A stretch of DNA of 62,634 nt from Candidatus Krumholzibacteriota bacterium (GTDB lineage Bacteria > Krumholzibacteriota > Krumholzibacteriia > JACNKJ01), in NCBI GenBank assembly GCA_016933175.1, contig JAFGBK010000090.1, positions 1-62,634 on the forward strand, given 5' to 3'. Numbering within the stretch: the first letter of the stretch is position 1; every line of letters begins with the position of its first letter. Both the position numbers and the translations under genes were made by a program. The notes beneath the pieces are model-generated. The model was not told the DNA's origin, did no database searches, and was given only the letters and a program-made list of their open reading frames with translations. Shown in pieces: positions 34,701 through 42,667 of the stretch.

Positions 34701-35854
34701 CCAACGACCCCGAGGACCAGGTGGAGATCTTCCCCGACTGGCGGCTGGGCACCCTCCTGCAGATCGCCGAGCTGCGCTGGGCGCGCCTGAACACCAGCAG
34801 CCAGGAGTATATCTATAGCTGGCGCTACAACCTGCTGGGCGATCCGCTGCTGCGCCTGGACGCCGCCGCGCCGCGGGTGCGCCTCTTCGTGGACGGCGAG
34901 GAGAGGGCGCCCGCGGGCGATTACCTCCAGGTCAGCGATCCCGGCGATACGCTCCTGGTGGAGGTCCTGGTGGCGGACGAGGTCGCCACCGCGGGCATCG
35001 TGCTGCGCGACGAGGCCCTGGGCAACCTGCCCTTCGAGGCCTGGCCCAAGCACAGCCTGGACGCCGTCGCCCCCCTGGACACCATGATCTGGGTGGACAG
35101 CCTCCAGGCCTTCACCGAGGGGCGCGGCCGCGCCTGGTACCTGCGCGCCGAGGTGCCCTTCGACGTGAGCATGCAGGCCCTGGTGGCGGAGGGCACCGAC
35201 GCTGCCGGCCGTCTGGGCCGCTTCCGCCTGCCCGTGGCCCGCGTGGTGGAGTTCTTCCTCGAGGGCGGCGACAGCCTGCGCGACGGCCAGTACGTGCGCG
35301 CCGAGGGGACCCTGCACCTGCGCCTGCACGTGCCCTTCGCGGGCATTCCCCTGTCGGACTTCAGTCTTTTGGTCGACAGCCTGCCCGCCGACAGCCTGCC
35401 GCCCGGCAGCGTCGAGACGTGGGTGGACGGCGAGGACCCGCTCCTCTACCACGCCACCATCGCCTACAGCTGGGCGCCCGGCGTGCATGCGGTCGAGGTG
35501 AACCACGTGGAGCAGGGACGCTGGGGCGCCATCACCCTGCGCGTGGACAACCGCACCCGCCTGGCCAGCGGCATCATCTTCCCGAATCCCTTCCGCAGCA
35601 TCGTCGCCTTCCGCTACGAGCTGTCCAGTGTGGTCCGGGCGGGCCACCTGAGCATCTACACCCTCAGCGGGCGGCGCATCTATCACCGCCGGCTGGAGGC
35701 CCTGTCGGAGGGGGTGCCCCACGACGCCATCTGGGACGGCATCGACCAGGCGGGGGACCGGGTAGCCAACGGCGTCTACGTCTCCCGCGTGGTCTTCACC
35801 GACCTCGCCGGCGAGGAGATCGTCTGGGAGGACAAGGTCGTGAGGATGCGCTGA
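31718..35854 (+). CDS. C25 (gingipain/PorU-type) cysteine peptidase with FlgD/T9SS-like C-terminal domain
   Basis: Exported peptidase of 1378 aa. GTG 31718 has GGGAGGG 5 nt upstream and gives a signal peptide (LLLALALGAMGSATGAAA). A propeptide-like beta region (about 30-600) precedes the C25 catalytic domain, which begins near YDVLVIAHDDF. The catalytic dyad is probably H896 (AAQTHANEA) and C934 (AVYGCHANSF); LLLVGDGN and IRGAVASYASAGYELLYPN are further family stretches. The C-terminus (from about 1290) is a FlgD-Ig/T9SS-like domain with FPNPFRSIVAFRYEL, IWDGIDQAGDRVANGVYVSR. Gingipains are exported proteases, and PorU is the related sortase that processes T9SS tails. Which role applies here is open. 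murQ overlaps its stop. Confidence 0.82.
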   Translation: MKSPHLFAPPLRRCLLLALALGAMGSATGAAAALLPPGGEVLASDERGISLRLVWDPGNYAETGAGLRLDLPGCDLAGEPGAPALPQYRALIALPPGARATLSWTLVAGEPLPGTPAPFPTLRVVPSGPEHTMPVEELIRDDDRYRVARPLAARLEGPRRLRDLDVAQLVVDPMGWDPEAGLTLARELRVTIRFLNAGAPRGVAREAVRVPERLWDGIYRRGLLNGALAGAWRRRVPARPMAAVLERDRGAVLRVLTDDTGLYGLAGDSLIARGIPAGTALDEIALYRTRLDWDIDGQPVYTEAPVARFFRDAAADGDLDAEDMLVFVGRNLRYARASVDSIEWYGKAQVFYLAVAPELAQDMPVAASWTESGAWTVPSQFPRRRRVYGEEDFFKVPPNDYYAGEPLETWDRNLYFFAIPLVSGGNNVQELAIASPGYIAGTEARLELWWQGQNTSLTHRHIAVELDNANGVTALPELVTYSVYNSDNPGWEYEPAVPADALVDGPAILRLDRTDEVPLQTYIKYWDLQWLSAYQADGDSLFFHAGGATGATEFQVGGLSREATWWELVRTDGATPVRLSLDALNQTGTPGDYTLRFRADLLGGETYWLADAAVLREPVLEAAEPVGFLAEPGPYDVLVIAHDDFAAGMDRWVTRRQAEGWRVRLLRTREVWEAFFGGSRGAIGLRNAARYAYQQWGTEALLLVGDGNKDSRAINQYADPDFVPVYCRYENVGGNETVPIDEWIVKFEPFGWPALVQGRLPVGDGDELDNLLDKIDCFESYTNSAGCQGAGAWRRDFFLIADDAWVWDSWGQPAHIDPSNYEFENGQRLIATVIEGSLPGDINAVPFYTSVITHPWYAEHPGATPSDIQNYLRPEISPIFVDSLSDGYLFAAAQTHANEAQLGHELYMKTAQGGNDHELLTNYGRPFVFAVYGCHANSFARHNEGNSAVGDCIGEKTLLVDGIRGAVASYASAGYELLYPNIQLGLDLTQLMFWPNDPEDQVEIFPDWRLGTLLQIAELRWARLNTSSQEYIYSWRYNLLGDPLLRLDAAAPRVRLFVDGEERAPAGDYLQVSDPGDTLLVEVLVADEVATAGIVLRDEALGNLPFEAWPKHSLDAVAPLDTMIWVDSLQAFTEGRGRAWYLRAEVPFDVSMQALVAEGTDAAGRLGRFRLPVARVVEFFLEGGDSLRDGQYVRAEGTLHLRLHVPFAGIPLSDFSLLVDSLPADSLPPGSVETWVDGEDPLLYHATIAYSWAPGVHAVEVNHVEQGRWGAITLRVDNRTRLASGIIFPNPFRSIVAFRYELSSVVRAGHLSIYTLSGRRIYHRRLEALSEGVPHDAIWDGIDQAGDRVANGVYVSRVVFTDLAGEEIVWEDKVVRMR

Positions 35855-36768
35855 TGAGCGAGGAGCTCTACCGGGCCCTGAGCGCCCTCGCCACGGAGGC
35901 GCGCAACCCCGACACCGAGGACCTGGACCGCCTCGGCGCGGGGGACCTGGTGGCGCGCCTCAACGCCCAGGACGCGCGCGTGCACGAGGCCGTGCGCGAG
36001 GCCCTGCCGGCCATCGCCCGCGCGGCCGAGCTGGCCGCGGCCAGCCTGGGCGAGGGCGGACGCCTCATCTACGTGGGCGCCGGCACCAGCGGTCGCCTCG
36101 GCGTCCTCGACGCCTCCGAGTGCCCGCCGACCTTCGGCGTCGCGCCGGACCGCGTGGTGGGCATCATCGCCGGCGGCCCGCCGGCCCTGGTGCGCAGCCA
36201 GGAGGGCGTCGAGGACGACCCCGCGCGGGGCGCCGCCGACCTGGCCGCCCTGGACCCGGGGCCTTCCGACACCGTCGTCGGCATCAGCGCCTGCCACCGC
36301 ACGCCCTACACCGTTGCCGCCGTGGAGGAGGCGGCGCGGCGCGGCTGCCGCACGGCCTTCATCACCGCCGACGCCGAGGCGGCCGTGCCCGGCGAGGCGG
36401 TGATCCGCCTGGTGGTGGGACCCGAGGCCGTGGCCGGCTCGACCCGGCTCAAGGCCGGCAGCGCCCAGAAGATGACCCTCAACCTCATCTCCACGGCGGC
36501 CATGGTCCTCACCGGCCGCATCTACCGCAACATGATGGTGGATCTGTCGGCGGGCAGCGAGAAGCTCATCGAGCGCGGGCGCGGCGTGGTGATGGCCGTC
36601 ACGGGCCTGGACTACGAGGCCGCCGCGGCCCTCCTGGAGCGGGCCGGGGGCCAGGTGAAGCTGGCCCTGCTCATGCAGCTGGCCGGCCTGGAGGCCGGGG
36701 CCGCGACCGAGCGCCTGGCCGCGGCCGGAGGCCATCTGGCGCGGGCCCTTGGCGAGATTCAGGCATAA
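35854..36768 (+). CDS. murQ: N-acetylmuramic acid 6-phosphate etherase
   Basis: SIS-domain enzyme of 304 aa that cleaves the lactyl ether of MurNAc-6-P to give GlcNAc-6-P in cell-wall recycling. Motifs: TEARNPDTEDLDRLG, YVGAGTSGRLGVLDASECPPTFG (phosphosugar site plus the first catalytic-type Glu), EGVEDD, VVGISACHRTPY and KAGSAQKMTLNLIST. The ATG shares one base with the stop of the peptidase gene (TGATG), so it is likely cotranscribed with it. No murP or anmK lies nearby. Confidence 0.95.
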   Translation: MSEELYRALSALATEARNPDTEDLDRLGAGDLVARLNAQDARVHEAVREALPAIARAAELAAASLGEGGRLIYVGAGTSGRLGVLDASECPPTFGVAPDRVVGIIAGGPPALVRSQEGVEDDPARGAADLAALDPGPSDTVVGISACHRTPYTVAAVEEAARRGCRTAFITADAEAAVPGEAVIRLVVGPEAVAGSTRLKAGSAQKMTLNLISTAAMVLTGRIYRNMMVDLSAGSEKLIERGRGVVMAVTGLDYEAAAALLERAGGQVKLALLMQLAGLEAGAATERLAAAGGHLARALGEIQA

Positions 36769-36813
36769 ACTTTTCTTCTTCCCGGATGCCGATCCCCCCT
36801 CATCCCGCCTTGA

Positions 36814-36842
36814 TTGACTTTGCTATCCCCCAAGTGTACAGT
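36814..36842 (+). promoter_or_regulatory. Promoter of the aminotransferase gene
   Basis: TTGACT (36814-36819), 17-nt spacer, TACAGT (36837-36842), 44 nt before the ATG. Confidence 0.5.
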
Positions 36843-36886
36843 TATTTAGCAGGTCACGACCCACCGCTCAGCCCTTCGAGGTCAGC

Positions 36887-38098
36887 ATGGAACCAGCCAC
36901 TAAGCTGCTCGCCGGGAGCGGTCGCCGCGGCCGCTTCTACGCCGATGGAATGGGCCGGCTCGGAACCGAGACCGCCTTCGAGGTTCTCGCCAGGGCCCGG
37001 TTGCTCGAGGCCCGGGGACGCGAGATCGTCCACCTCGAGATCGGCGAGCCCGACTTCGACACTCCCCGCCACATCGTGGACGCCGCCCTGCGCTCCCTGG
37101 AGGCCGGCGATACGCACTACGTGCCCTCGGCCGGTCTACCCGAGGCGCGCGAGGCCTTTGCCGACTACCTCTCGCGGATGCGCGGCGTGTCCTACGCGCC
37201 GTCGCAGGTGGTCGTCACGCCGGGCGCGAAGCCGATCCTCTTCTTCAGCATCCTCGCCGCCGTCGAGGCCGGCGACGAGGTCCTCTACCCCAATCCGGGC
37301 TTTCCCATCTACGAGTCCATGATCAACTTCGTGGGGGCCAAGGCGGTGCCCCTGCGCCTGGATCCGTCCCGGGAATTCGCCCTGGATCTGGATTACCTGC
37401 GCGACGCCGTCACGCCGCGCACGCGCATGCTCATCCTCAACTCGCCGCACAACCCGACGGGCGGCGTCCTGTCGCCGGACGACCTGGCGGTCATCGCCGA
37501 GATCGCCCGCGAGAACGACCTGCTCGTTCTCAGCGACGAGGTCTACAGCCGCATGCACCACGACGGACAGCACGCGAGCATCGTCTCCCAGGAGGGGATG
37601 CTCGAGCGCACCGTGCTGCTGGACGGCGCCTCCAAGACCTACGCCATGACGGGCTGGCGCCTGGGCTTCGGCGCCATGCCCGAGCACCTGGCCGAGCAGG
37701 TGGCGCGCCTGGCCACCAACAGCGTCAGCTGCACGGCCGCCTTCGTGCAGAAGGCCGGCATCGCGGCGGTGACGGGCCCCCAGGACGAGGTGGACCGCAT
37801 GCTCGCGGCCTTCCGGGAGCGGCGCGACGCCGTCGTCGCGGGCCTGAACGCGCTGCCCGGCGTTACCTGCGCCATGCCGCGGGGCGCCTTCTACGCCTTC
37901 CCCGACATCCGGGGGACCGGCTGGCGTTCGCGGCGCCTGTCCCAGCACCTCCTGCAGGAGGGCGGCGTGGCGCTGCTCTGCGGGACGGCTTTCGGCGAGT
38001 GGGGCGAGGGCTTCATCCGCGTCTCCTACGCCAACTCGCTGGAGAACATCCAGCGGGCCCTGGCGCGCATGAAGGAGACCTTGCGGAAAATTCTCTAG
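36887..38098 (+). CDS. Class I/II PLP-dependent aminotransferase
   Basis: Fold-type I aminotransferase of 403 aa. IGEPDFDTP, THYVPSAGLPEAREA, VTPGAKPILFF, NSPHNPTGG, LSDEVYS and the PLP lysine K250 in DGASKTYAMTGWRLGF are all present, and the C-terminal RVSYANS carries the carboxylate-binding Arg. It most resembles bacterial aspartate or broad-specificity aminotransferases (AspC/AAT-I gamma group). Substrate choice cannot be read from sequence. It has its own promoter. A 9-bp hairpin lies between it and the following operon. Confidence 0.9.
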   Translation: MEPATKLLAGSGRRGRFYADGMGRLGTETAFEVLARARLLEARGREIVHLEIGEPDFDTPRHIVDAALRSLEAGDTHYVPSAGLPEAREAFADYLSRMRGVSYAPSQVVVTPGAKPILFFSILAAVEAGDEVLYPNPGFPIYESMINFVGAKAVPLRLDPSREFALDLDYLRDAVTPRTRMLILNSPHNPTGGVLSPDDLAVIAEIARENDLLVLSDEVYSRMHHDGQHASIVSQEGMLERTVLLDGASKTYAMTGWRLGFGAMPEHLAEQVARLATNSVSCTAAFVQKAGIAAVTGPQDEVDRMLAAFRERRDAVVAGLNALPGVTCAMPRGAFYAFPDIRGTGWRSRRLSQHLLQEGGVALLCGTAFGEWGEGFIRVSYANSLENIQRALARMKETLRKIL

Positions 38099-38133
38099 AC
38101 CCGGCGGCCCCCGGCCGCTAACGTTCAACCTAG

Positions 38134-38161
38134 CGAGCCGCCTCCTTTGCGGGGCGGCTCG
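38134..38161 (+). terminator. Hairpin between the aminotransferase and carbamoyltransferase-like genes
   Basis: CGAGCCGCC (38134-38142) pairs with GGCGGCTCG (38153-38161) around a 10-nt loop. There is no T-run. It may end the aminotransferase transcript or lie in the leader of the next operon. Confidence 0.4.
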
Positions 38162-38191
38162 GCGCTTCGAGCCGCGTGGACGAGGAGGACC

Positions 38192-39190
38192 ATGGCTCTC
38201 TTCCTGAAGGGCCGCGACCTGCTGTCCCTGACCGATCTCGACAGCGGCGTACTCGACGACTTGCTGCGCTTCGCCAGCGAGCTCAAGCAGCGCAGCCGCT
38301 GCGGCGAGGAGCTGGCGCTGCTGGCGGGCGTGCAGCTCTACCTGTACGATCCCGAGCGCATCCTGCCGGCCTGGGATCCCTTCGGCCTGGCCGTCTCCCG
38401 GCTGGGCGGCGCCGCCCGGCGCGTGGGCCCCGAGGAGTTGAAGCTGGTCTGGGGCGAGAGCTTCCTCGACCTCTTCCAGCAGCTCGACCGCCTGGGCGAC
38501 GGCCTGGCCATGGCCTCCATCCGCGAGGACGAGGGGCACGGCTTCATCGCGTCCGCGGCGGGCCTCATGAACCGGCCGGTCTTCAACATGCTCAGCGAGC
38601 GGGAGGCTCCCTTCCAGACCCTGGCCACCCTGCTCACCCTGCGCGAGCGCATCGGCGACGACTGGCCCGGGAAGCGCTATGCCATCGTCTGGGCGCCGCC
38701 GGGGATGAGCGCCAAGCCCGTCTCGCCGCCGCTGAGCCTGGCCCGGGCCCTGCTGGGCCGGGGCGCCGAGCTGAGCCTGGCCTGCCCGCCGGACTTCCGG
38801 CCCGGGGGCGAGGGGGCCGCCAGCGCCGGGCGTCTCCGGCTGCTGGACGATCCCGACGAGGCCGTGGACGGGGCCGACGCGGTCTTCTCCCTCAACTGGG
38901 GCCCCGTCGGCGCCCGGGACGACCTCGAGCGAGCCGGCGAGGCCGCCCGCGACCACGCCGCCTGGATGATGACCGCGGCGCGCCTTGCCCGCGCCGCACC
39001 CGAGGCCCTGCTCGGCGGCGGCCTGCCCCAGTCCCGCGACACCGAGATCGAGCCCGCCCTGCTCGACCACCCGCGCTCGATCCACCTGGACGAGAGCGAG
39101 AACCTGCTCCACGCGGCGAAGGCCGTCTTCGCCCTCACCCTGGACCTGGAACGGGCGCAGCCGAAGGATGATGACACGACGATTCAATGA
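38192..39190 (+). CDS. Ornithine-carbamoyltransferase-fold protein lacking canonical substrate motifs
   Basis: Protein of 332 aa with the overall plan of ornithine carbamoyltransferase: KGRDLLSLTDL at the start, MLSEREAPFQTLATLLTLRERIG in the middle and DESENLLHAAKAVFALTL at the end, all matching OTCase landmarks. The key residues are gone. Where OTCases have S-T-R-T-R for carbamoyl phosphate this has DPERILP (53-59). H-C-L-P is replaced by GGLP (276-279). ATG 38192 has GAGGAGG upstream. It is followed 7 bp later by carbamate kinase. It may be a carbamoyltransferase for a different substrate, a regulatory subunit or an inactive homolog. Confidence 0.75.
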   Translation: MALFLKGRDLLSLTDLDSGVLDDLLRFASELKQRSRCGEELALLAGVQLYLYDPERILPAWDPFGLAVSRLGGAARRVGPEELKLVWGESFLDLFQQLDRLGDGLAMASIREDEGHGFIASAAGLMNRPVFNMLSEREAPFQTLATLLTLRERIGDDWPGKRYAIVWAPPGMSAKPVSPPLSLARALLGRGAELSLACPPDFRPGGEGAASAGRLRLLDDPDEAVDGADAVFSLNWGPVGARDDLERAGEAARDHAAWMMTAARLARAAPEALLGGGLPQSRDTEIEPALLDHPRSIHLDESENLLHAAKAVFALTLDLERAQPKDDDTTIQ

Positions 39191-39197
39191 GGACACC

Positions 39198-40130
39198 ATG
39201 CTGGTGGTGACCCTGGGCGGCAATGCCGTGCTGCCCGCGGGCACGGCCGGCACCATCGACGAGCAGTTCCAGCTCACCCGCTCGACCATGAAGCACGTCG
39301 CCGCCCTGCGCCACGCCGGCGTCAAGCTGGTGGTGAGCCACGGCAACGGCCCCGTGGTCGGCAACATCGTGATCCGCAACGAGGCGGCGAGAGACCTGGT
39401 GCCGCCCATGCCGCTCTTCGTCTGCGGGGCCGATAGCCAGGGTGGCATGGGCTTCATGATCCAGAACGCCCTGCGCAACGAGCTGCACCTGATCGGCGAC
39501 GAGAGCCCCGTGGCCACCATCGTCACCCAGGTGGAGGTGGATCCCGCGGACCCGGCTTTCGCCGCGCCCACCAAGCCCATCGGCCCCTACTTCCCGCTCG
39601 CCGAGGCGGAGCGCCTGGCGCGCGAGAAGGGCTGGGTGATGCGCGAGGACGCCGGCCGTGGCATCCGCCGCGTGGTGGCCAGCCCCGAGCCGCGGCACAT
39701 CGTCGAGATCGCGTCGATCCGCACGCTCGTTTCGGCCGGCGTCCTGACCATCGCCGCCGGCGGCGGCGGCATTCCCGTGCGGCGGAACCGCGAGGGCCTG
39801 CTCAAGGGCATCGACGCCGTCATCGACAAGGATCGGGCGGCGGCGCTGCTGGCCCGGGAGCTCGGCGCCACGCACCTGATCTTCGTCACGGGCGTGGACC
39901 GGGTGGCCGTGGGCTGGGGCGCGCCCGGCCAGCGCGACCTCGAAGGCCTTTCCCTGGCGGAGCTGAAGGGCTACTATGCGGCGGGGGAGTTCCCGCCCGG
40001 GAGCATGGGGCCCAAGATGCAGGCCGCGATCCGGTTTCTGGAGCAGGGCGGCCGCGAAGTGCTCGTCTGCTCGCCAGAGACGCTGGGCGAGGCCCTCGCC
40101 GGCCGGGCCGGGACCCTCATCACCCCCTGA
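39198..40130 (+). CDS. arcC: Carbamate kinase
   Basis: Amino-acid-kinase-fold enzyme of 310 aa, making ATP from carbamoyl phosphate and ADP in catabolic settings. Motifs: LGGNAVLPAG, VSHGNGPVVGN, CGADSQGGMGFMIQNALRNEL (split across the dimer core), AGGGGIPV, DKDRAAALLA and SMGPKMQAAIRFLE. It lies 7 bp after the carbamoyltransferase-like gene and 13 bp before a BmpA-type lipoprotein, suggesting a substrate taken up by the transporter is broken down to carbamoyl phosphate. No arginine deiminase gene is present. Confidence 0.95.
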   Translation: MLVVTLGGNAVLPAGTAGTIDEQFQLTRSTMKHVAALRHAGVKLVVSHGNGPVVGNIVIRNEAARDLVPPMPLFVCGADSQGGMGFMIQNALRNELHLIGDESPVATIVTQVEVDPADPAFAAPTKPIGPYFPLAEAERLAREKGWVMREDAGRGIRRVVASPEPRHIVEIASIRTLVSAGVLTIAAGGGGIPVRRNREGLLKGIDAVIDKDRAAALLARELGATHLIFVTGVDRVAVGWGAPGQRDLEGLSLAELKGYYAAGEFPPGSMGPKMQAAIRFLEQGGREVLVCSPETLGEALAGRAGTLITP

Positions 40131-40143
40131 GCGAGGAGATCCC

Positions 40144-41151
40144 ATGCTGCCCTCCCTCCGGACGCCGGTCCTCGTCCTGGCCGCCGCCCTCCTCGCCGCC
40201 GGCTGCGGCGGCTCGCCGCGGGACGACCAGCCTGTGGACGCGGCCCTGCGCGTCGGCATGGTCTTCGACATCGGCGGCAAGGGCGACCGCTCCTTCAACG
40301 ACTCCGCCTACCGCGGCCTCATGCGGGCCGAGGAGGAGTTCGGCATCCACGCCGTCGAGTTCGAGCCGGGCCAGGACTCGGATCGCGAGCAGGGCCTGCG
40401 CAAGCTGGCCGAGCGCGGCTTCGACCTGGTCATCGGCGTCGGCTTCCTCTTCAAGGAGGCCATCCGCAGCGTCGCCGCCGACTATCCCGACGTGCACTTC
40501 GCCCTCGTGGACGAGCGCATCACCGGGCTGCCCAACGTGGCCAGCCTCGTCTTCCGCGAGGAGGAGGGCGCCTTCCTGGTGGGCGCCCTGGCCGCCCTGC
40601 AATCGCGGACGGGCGTCATCGGCTTCGTGGGCGGCATGAAGGTGCCGCTCATCGAGCGCTTCGCGGCGGGCTACCGGGCCGGCGCCGTCGCCGTCCGCCC
40701 GGACATCACCATCCACGTGGCCTACGCCGGCGTGACGCCGGCCGCCTTCGCCGATCCCGTCAAGGGCAAGGAGCTGGCCCTCTCCCAGATCGGCCGCGGC
40801 GCCGACGTGATCTTCCACGCCTCGGGCACGACCGGCAACGGCGTCATCGAGGCCGCCCGGGACAAGGGGGTCTTCGCCATCGGCGTCGACTCCAACCAGA
40901 ACTTCATGGCGCCCGGGCACATGCTGACCAGCATGGTCAAGCGCGTGGACAACGCCGTCTACGACACCATCCGCTCCCTGGTGCAGGGCGACTTCCGCGG
41001 CGGCGTCCACGAGTTCGGCCTGGCCGAGGACGGCGTGGGCTACGTCGTCGACGAGCACAACGCGGATCTGCTCACGCCGGCCATGCGCGCCGCCGCCGAC
41101 TCCCTGGCCGCCGAGATCGTCGCCGGGCGCGTCGTGGTGCCGCGGCAGTAG
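40144..41151 (+). CDS. BMP-family (BmpA/PnrA-like) nucleoside-binding lipoprotein
   Basis: Substrate-binding protein of 335 aa. Lipobox LLAAGC with lipidated C21. The mature part shows GMVFDIGGKGDRSFNDSAYRG, the PnrA-type nucleoside-binding start with the conserved Asp/Asn pair, and later EEGAFLVGALAAL, VGGMKVPLIERF and FAIGVDSNQNFMAPG. PnrA proteins bind purine nucleosides. It is directly followed by the ATPase and two permease genes, giving a complete ABC importer. Confidence 0.92.
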   Translation: MLPSLRTPVLVLAAALLAAGCGGSPRDDQPVDAALRVGMVFDIGGKGDRSFNDSAYRGLMRAEEEFGIHAVEFEPGQDSDREQGLRKLAERGFDLVIGVGFLFKEAIRSVAADYPDVHFALVDERITGLPNVASLVFREEEGAFLVGALAALQSRTGVIGFVGGMKVPLIERFAAGYRAGAVAVRPDITIHVAYAGVTPAAFADPVKGKELALSQIGRGADVIFHASGTTGNGVIEAARDKGVFAIGVDSNQNFMAPGHMLTSMVKRVDNAVYDTIRSLVQGDFRGGVHEFGLAEDGVGYVVDEHNADLLTPAMRAAADSLAAEIVAGRVVVPRQ

Positions 41152-41152
41152 C

Positions 41153-42667
41153 GTGCGCGTCGAGCTGGAGGCCCTCAGCCGCAGCTTCCCCGGCGTCCGG
41201 GCCGTCCAGGACGTCTCCCTCGCCTACGAGCCGGGCCGCCTGTACGCCCTGGTCGGCGAGAACGGCGCCGGGAAGTCCACCCTCATGCACCTGCTCTACG
41301 GGATGCTGCCGCCCGACGCGGGGCGCATCCTCGTCGACGGGCGGCCGGTGCGCCTGGCCGGCAGCCAGGACGCCATCCGCCTGGGCATCGGCATGGTGCA
41401 CCAGCACTTCATGCTCGTGGACACGCTGACGGTCGCCGAGAACGTGGTCCTCGGCGCCGAGCCGGGGCGCTGGGGCCGCCTGGACCGCGGCGCGGCGCGG
41501 GCGGCCGTGCGCCGCGACGCCGAGCGCTTCGGCCTCGCGGTGGATCCCGACGCGCCCCTGGAGTCGCTCTCGGTGGGCGAGGCCCAGCGCGTGGAGATCC
41601 TCAAGGTGCTCTACCGCGGCGCCTCCTTCCTCATCTTCGACGAGCCGACGGGCGTGCTGACGCCCCAGGAGGCCCGCGGCCTCTTCGCCATCCTGCGCCG
41701 CCTGCGCGACGAGGGCAAGACGGTGGTCCTCATCAGCCACAAGCTCGACGAGGTGCTTTCGGTGGCCGAGATCATCGACGTCATGCGCCGCGGCCGGCAC
41801 GTGGGCCGCCTCGCGCGCGAGGAGGCCGGCGCCGAACGCCTCGCGCGCATGATGGTGGGACGCGAGGTCCTGCTGCGCGTGGACAAGCCGCCGGCCGCCG
41901 CCGGTCCGCCGGTGCTGGAGGCCCGCGGCCTCGGCGTCAGGCGACGGCCGGGCCAGGCCGAGCTGGCGGACGTGTCCTTCATCCTGCGGCGCGGCGAGAT
42001 CCTGGGCGTCGCCGGCGTCGAGGGCAACGGCCAGCGCGAGCTGGCGGCCCTGGTGACGGGGCTGCTGCGGCCCGAGGCGGGCGAGCTGCGCCTGGACGGC
42101 CGCCCCCTGCGCGGCCTCACCCCGCGCCGCGCCCGCGACCTGGGCATCCGCCACGTGCCCGAGGACCGGCAGCGGACGGGCCTCGTGCTGGACATGAGCC
42201 TGCGCGAGAACCTCATCCTGGGCGAGGAGGGCAGTCCCGCCGCCGGCCAGGCCGGCGTGATCCTGCCGGGCCGCGTGGCCGCCCTGGCCCGGCGCCGAGT
42301 TGCCGAGTACGACGTCCGCGTCGCCGACACGCGCCAGAGCGCCCGCGCGCTGAGCGGCGGCAACCAGCAGAAGCTCGTCCTCGCCCGCGAGCTGGACGGC
42401 GACCCGCGGCTCCTGGTGGCCTGCCATCCCACGCGCGGCGTGGACGTGGGCGCCATCGAGTACATCCACCGCACCCTGCTGGCCAAGCGAACGCGGGGCC
42501 TGGCCGTGCTGCTCTTCAGCTCGGAGCTGTCGGAGCTGCTGGCCCTGTCCGACCGCATCGGCGTCCTCTATCGCGGCCGCCTGACGGCCGTCCTCGACGC
42601 GGACGTGGTGGACGAGGAGACGCTGGGCCTCTACATCACCGGCGCGCGGGGGGTGGCGGATGCCTAG
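41153..42667 (+). CDS. Nucleoside ABC transporter ATP-binding protein (two-domain)
   Basis: ATPase of 504 aa with two fused NBDs, as in NupA/YufO/RbsA-type importers. The first domain has Walker A GENGAGKST, signature LSVGEAQRVEI and Walker B FLIFDEPTGVLTPQE. The second has the family-specific degenerate Walker A GVEGNGQREL, signature LSGGNQQKLVLAREL and VACHPTRGVDVGA, in which the catalytic Glu is absent, as usual for the second domain of this family. GTG start at 41153, one base after the lipoprotein stop. It overlaps the next permease by 8 bp. Confidence 0.92.
   Translation: MRVELEALSRSFPGVRAVQDVSLAYEPGRLYALVGENGAGKSTLMHLLYGMLPPDAGRILVDGRPVRLAGSQDAIRLGIGMVHQHFMLVDTLTVAENVVLGAEPGRWGRLDRGAARAAVRRDAERFGLAVDPDAPLESLSVGEAQRVEILKVLYRGASFLIFDEPTGVLTPQEARGLFAILRRLRDEGKTVVLISHKLDEVLSVAEIIDVMRRGRHVGRLAREEAGAERLARMMVGREVLLRVDKPPAAAGPPVLEARGLGVRRRPGQAELADVSFILRRGEILGVAGVEGNGQRELAALVTGLLRPEAGELRLDGRPLRGLTPRRARDLGIRHVPEDRQRTGLVLDMSLRENLILGEEGSPAAGQAGVILPGRVAALARRRVAEYDVRVADTRQSARALSGGNQQKLVLARELDGDPRLLVACHPTRGVDVGAIEYIHRTLLAKRTRGLAVLLFSSELSELLALSDRIGVLYRGRLTAVLDADVVDEETLGLYITGARGVADA

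Noticed and set aside
27159-35854. Genomic island inserted at tRNA-Val
   Set aside because: The accessory region starts at the tRNA, but I found no integrase and no repeat of the tRNA 3' end downstream.
38192-39190. Calling this gene ornithine carbamoyltransferase (argF/arcB)
   Set aside because: The overall fold matches, but the carbamoyl-phosphate and ornithine motifs are absent, so the activity is not supported.
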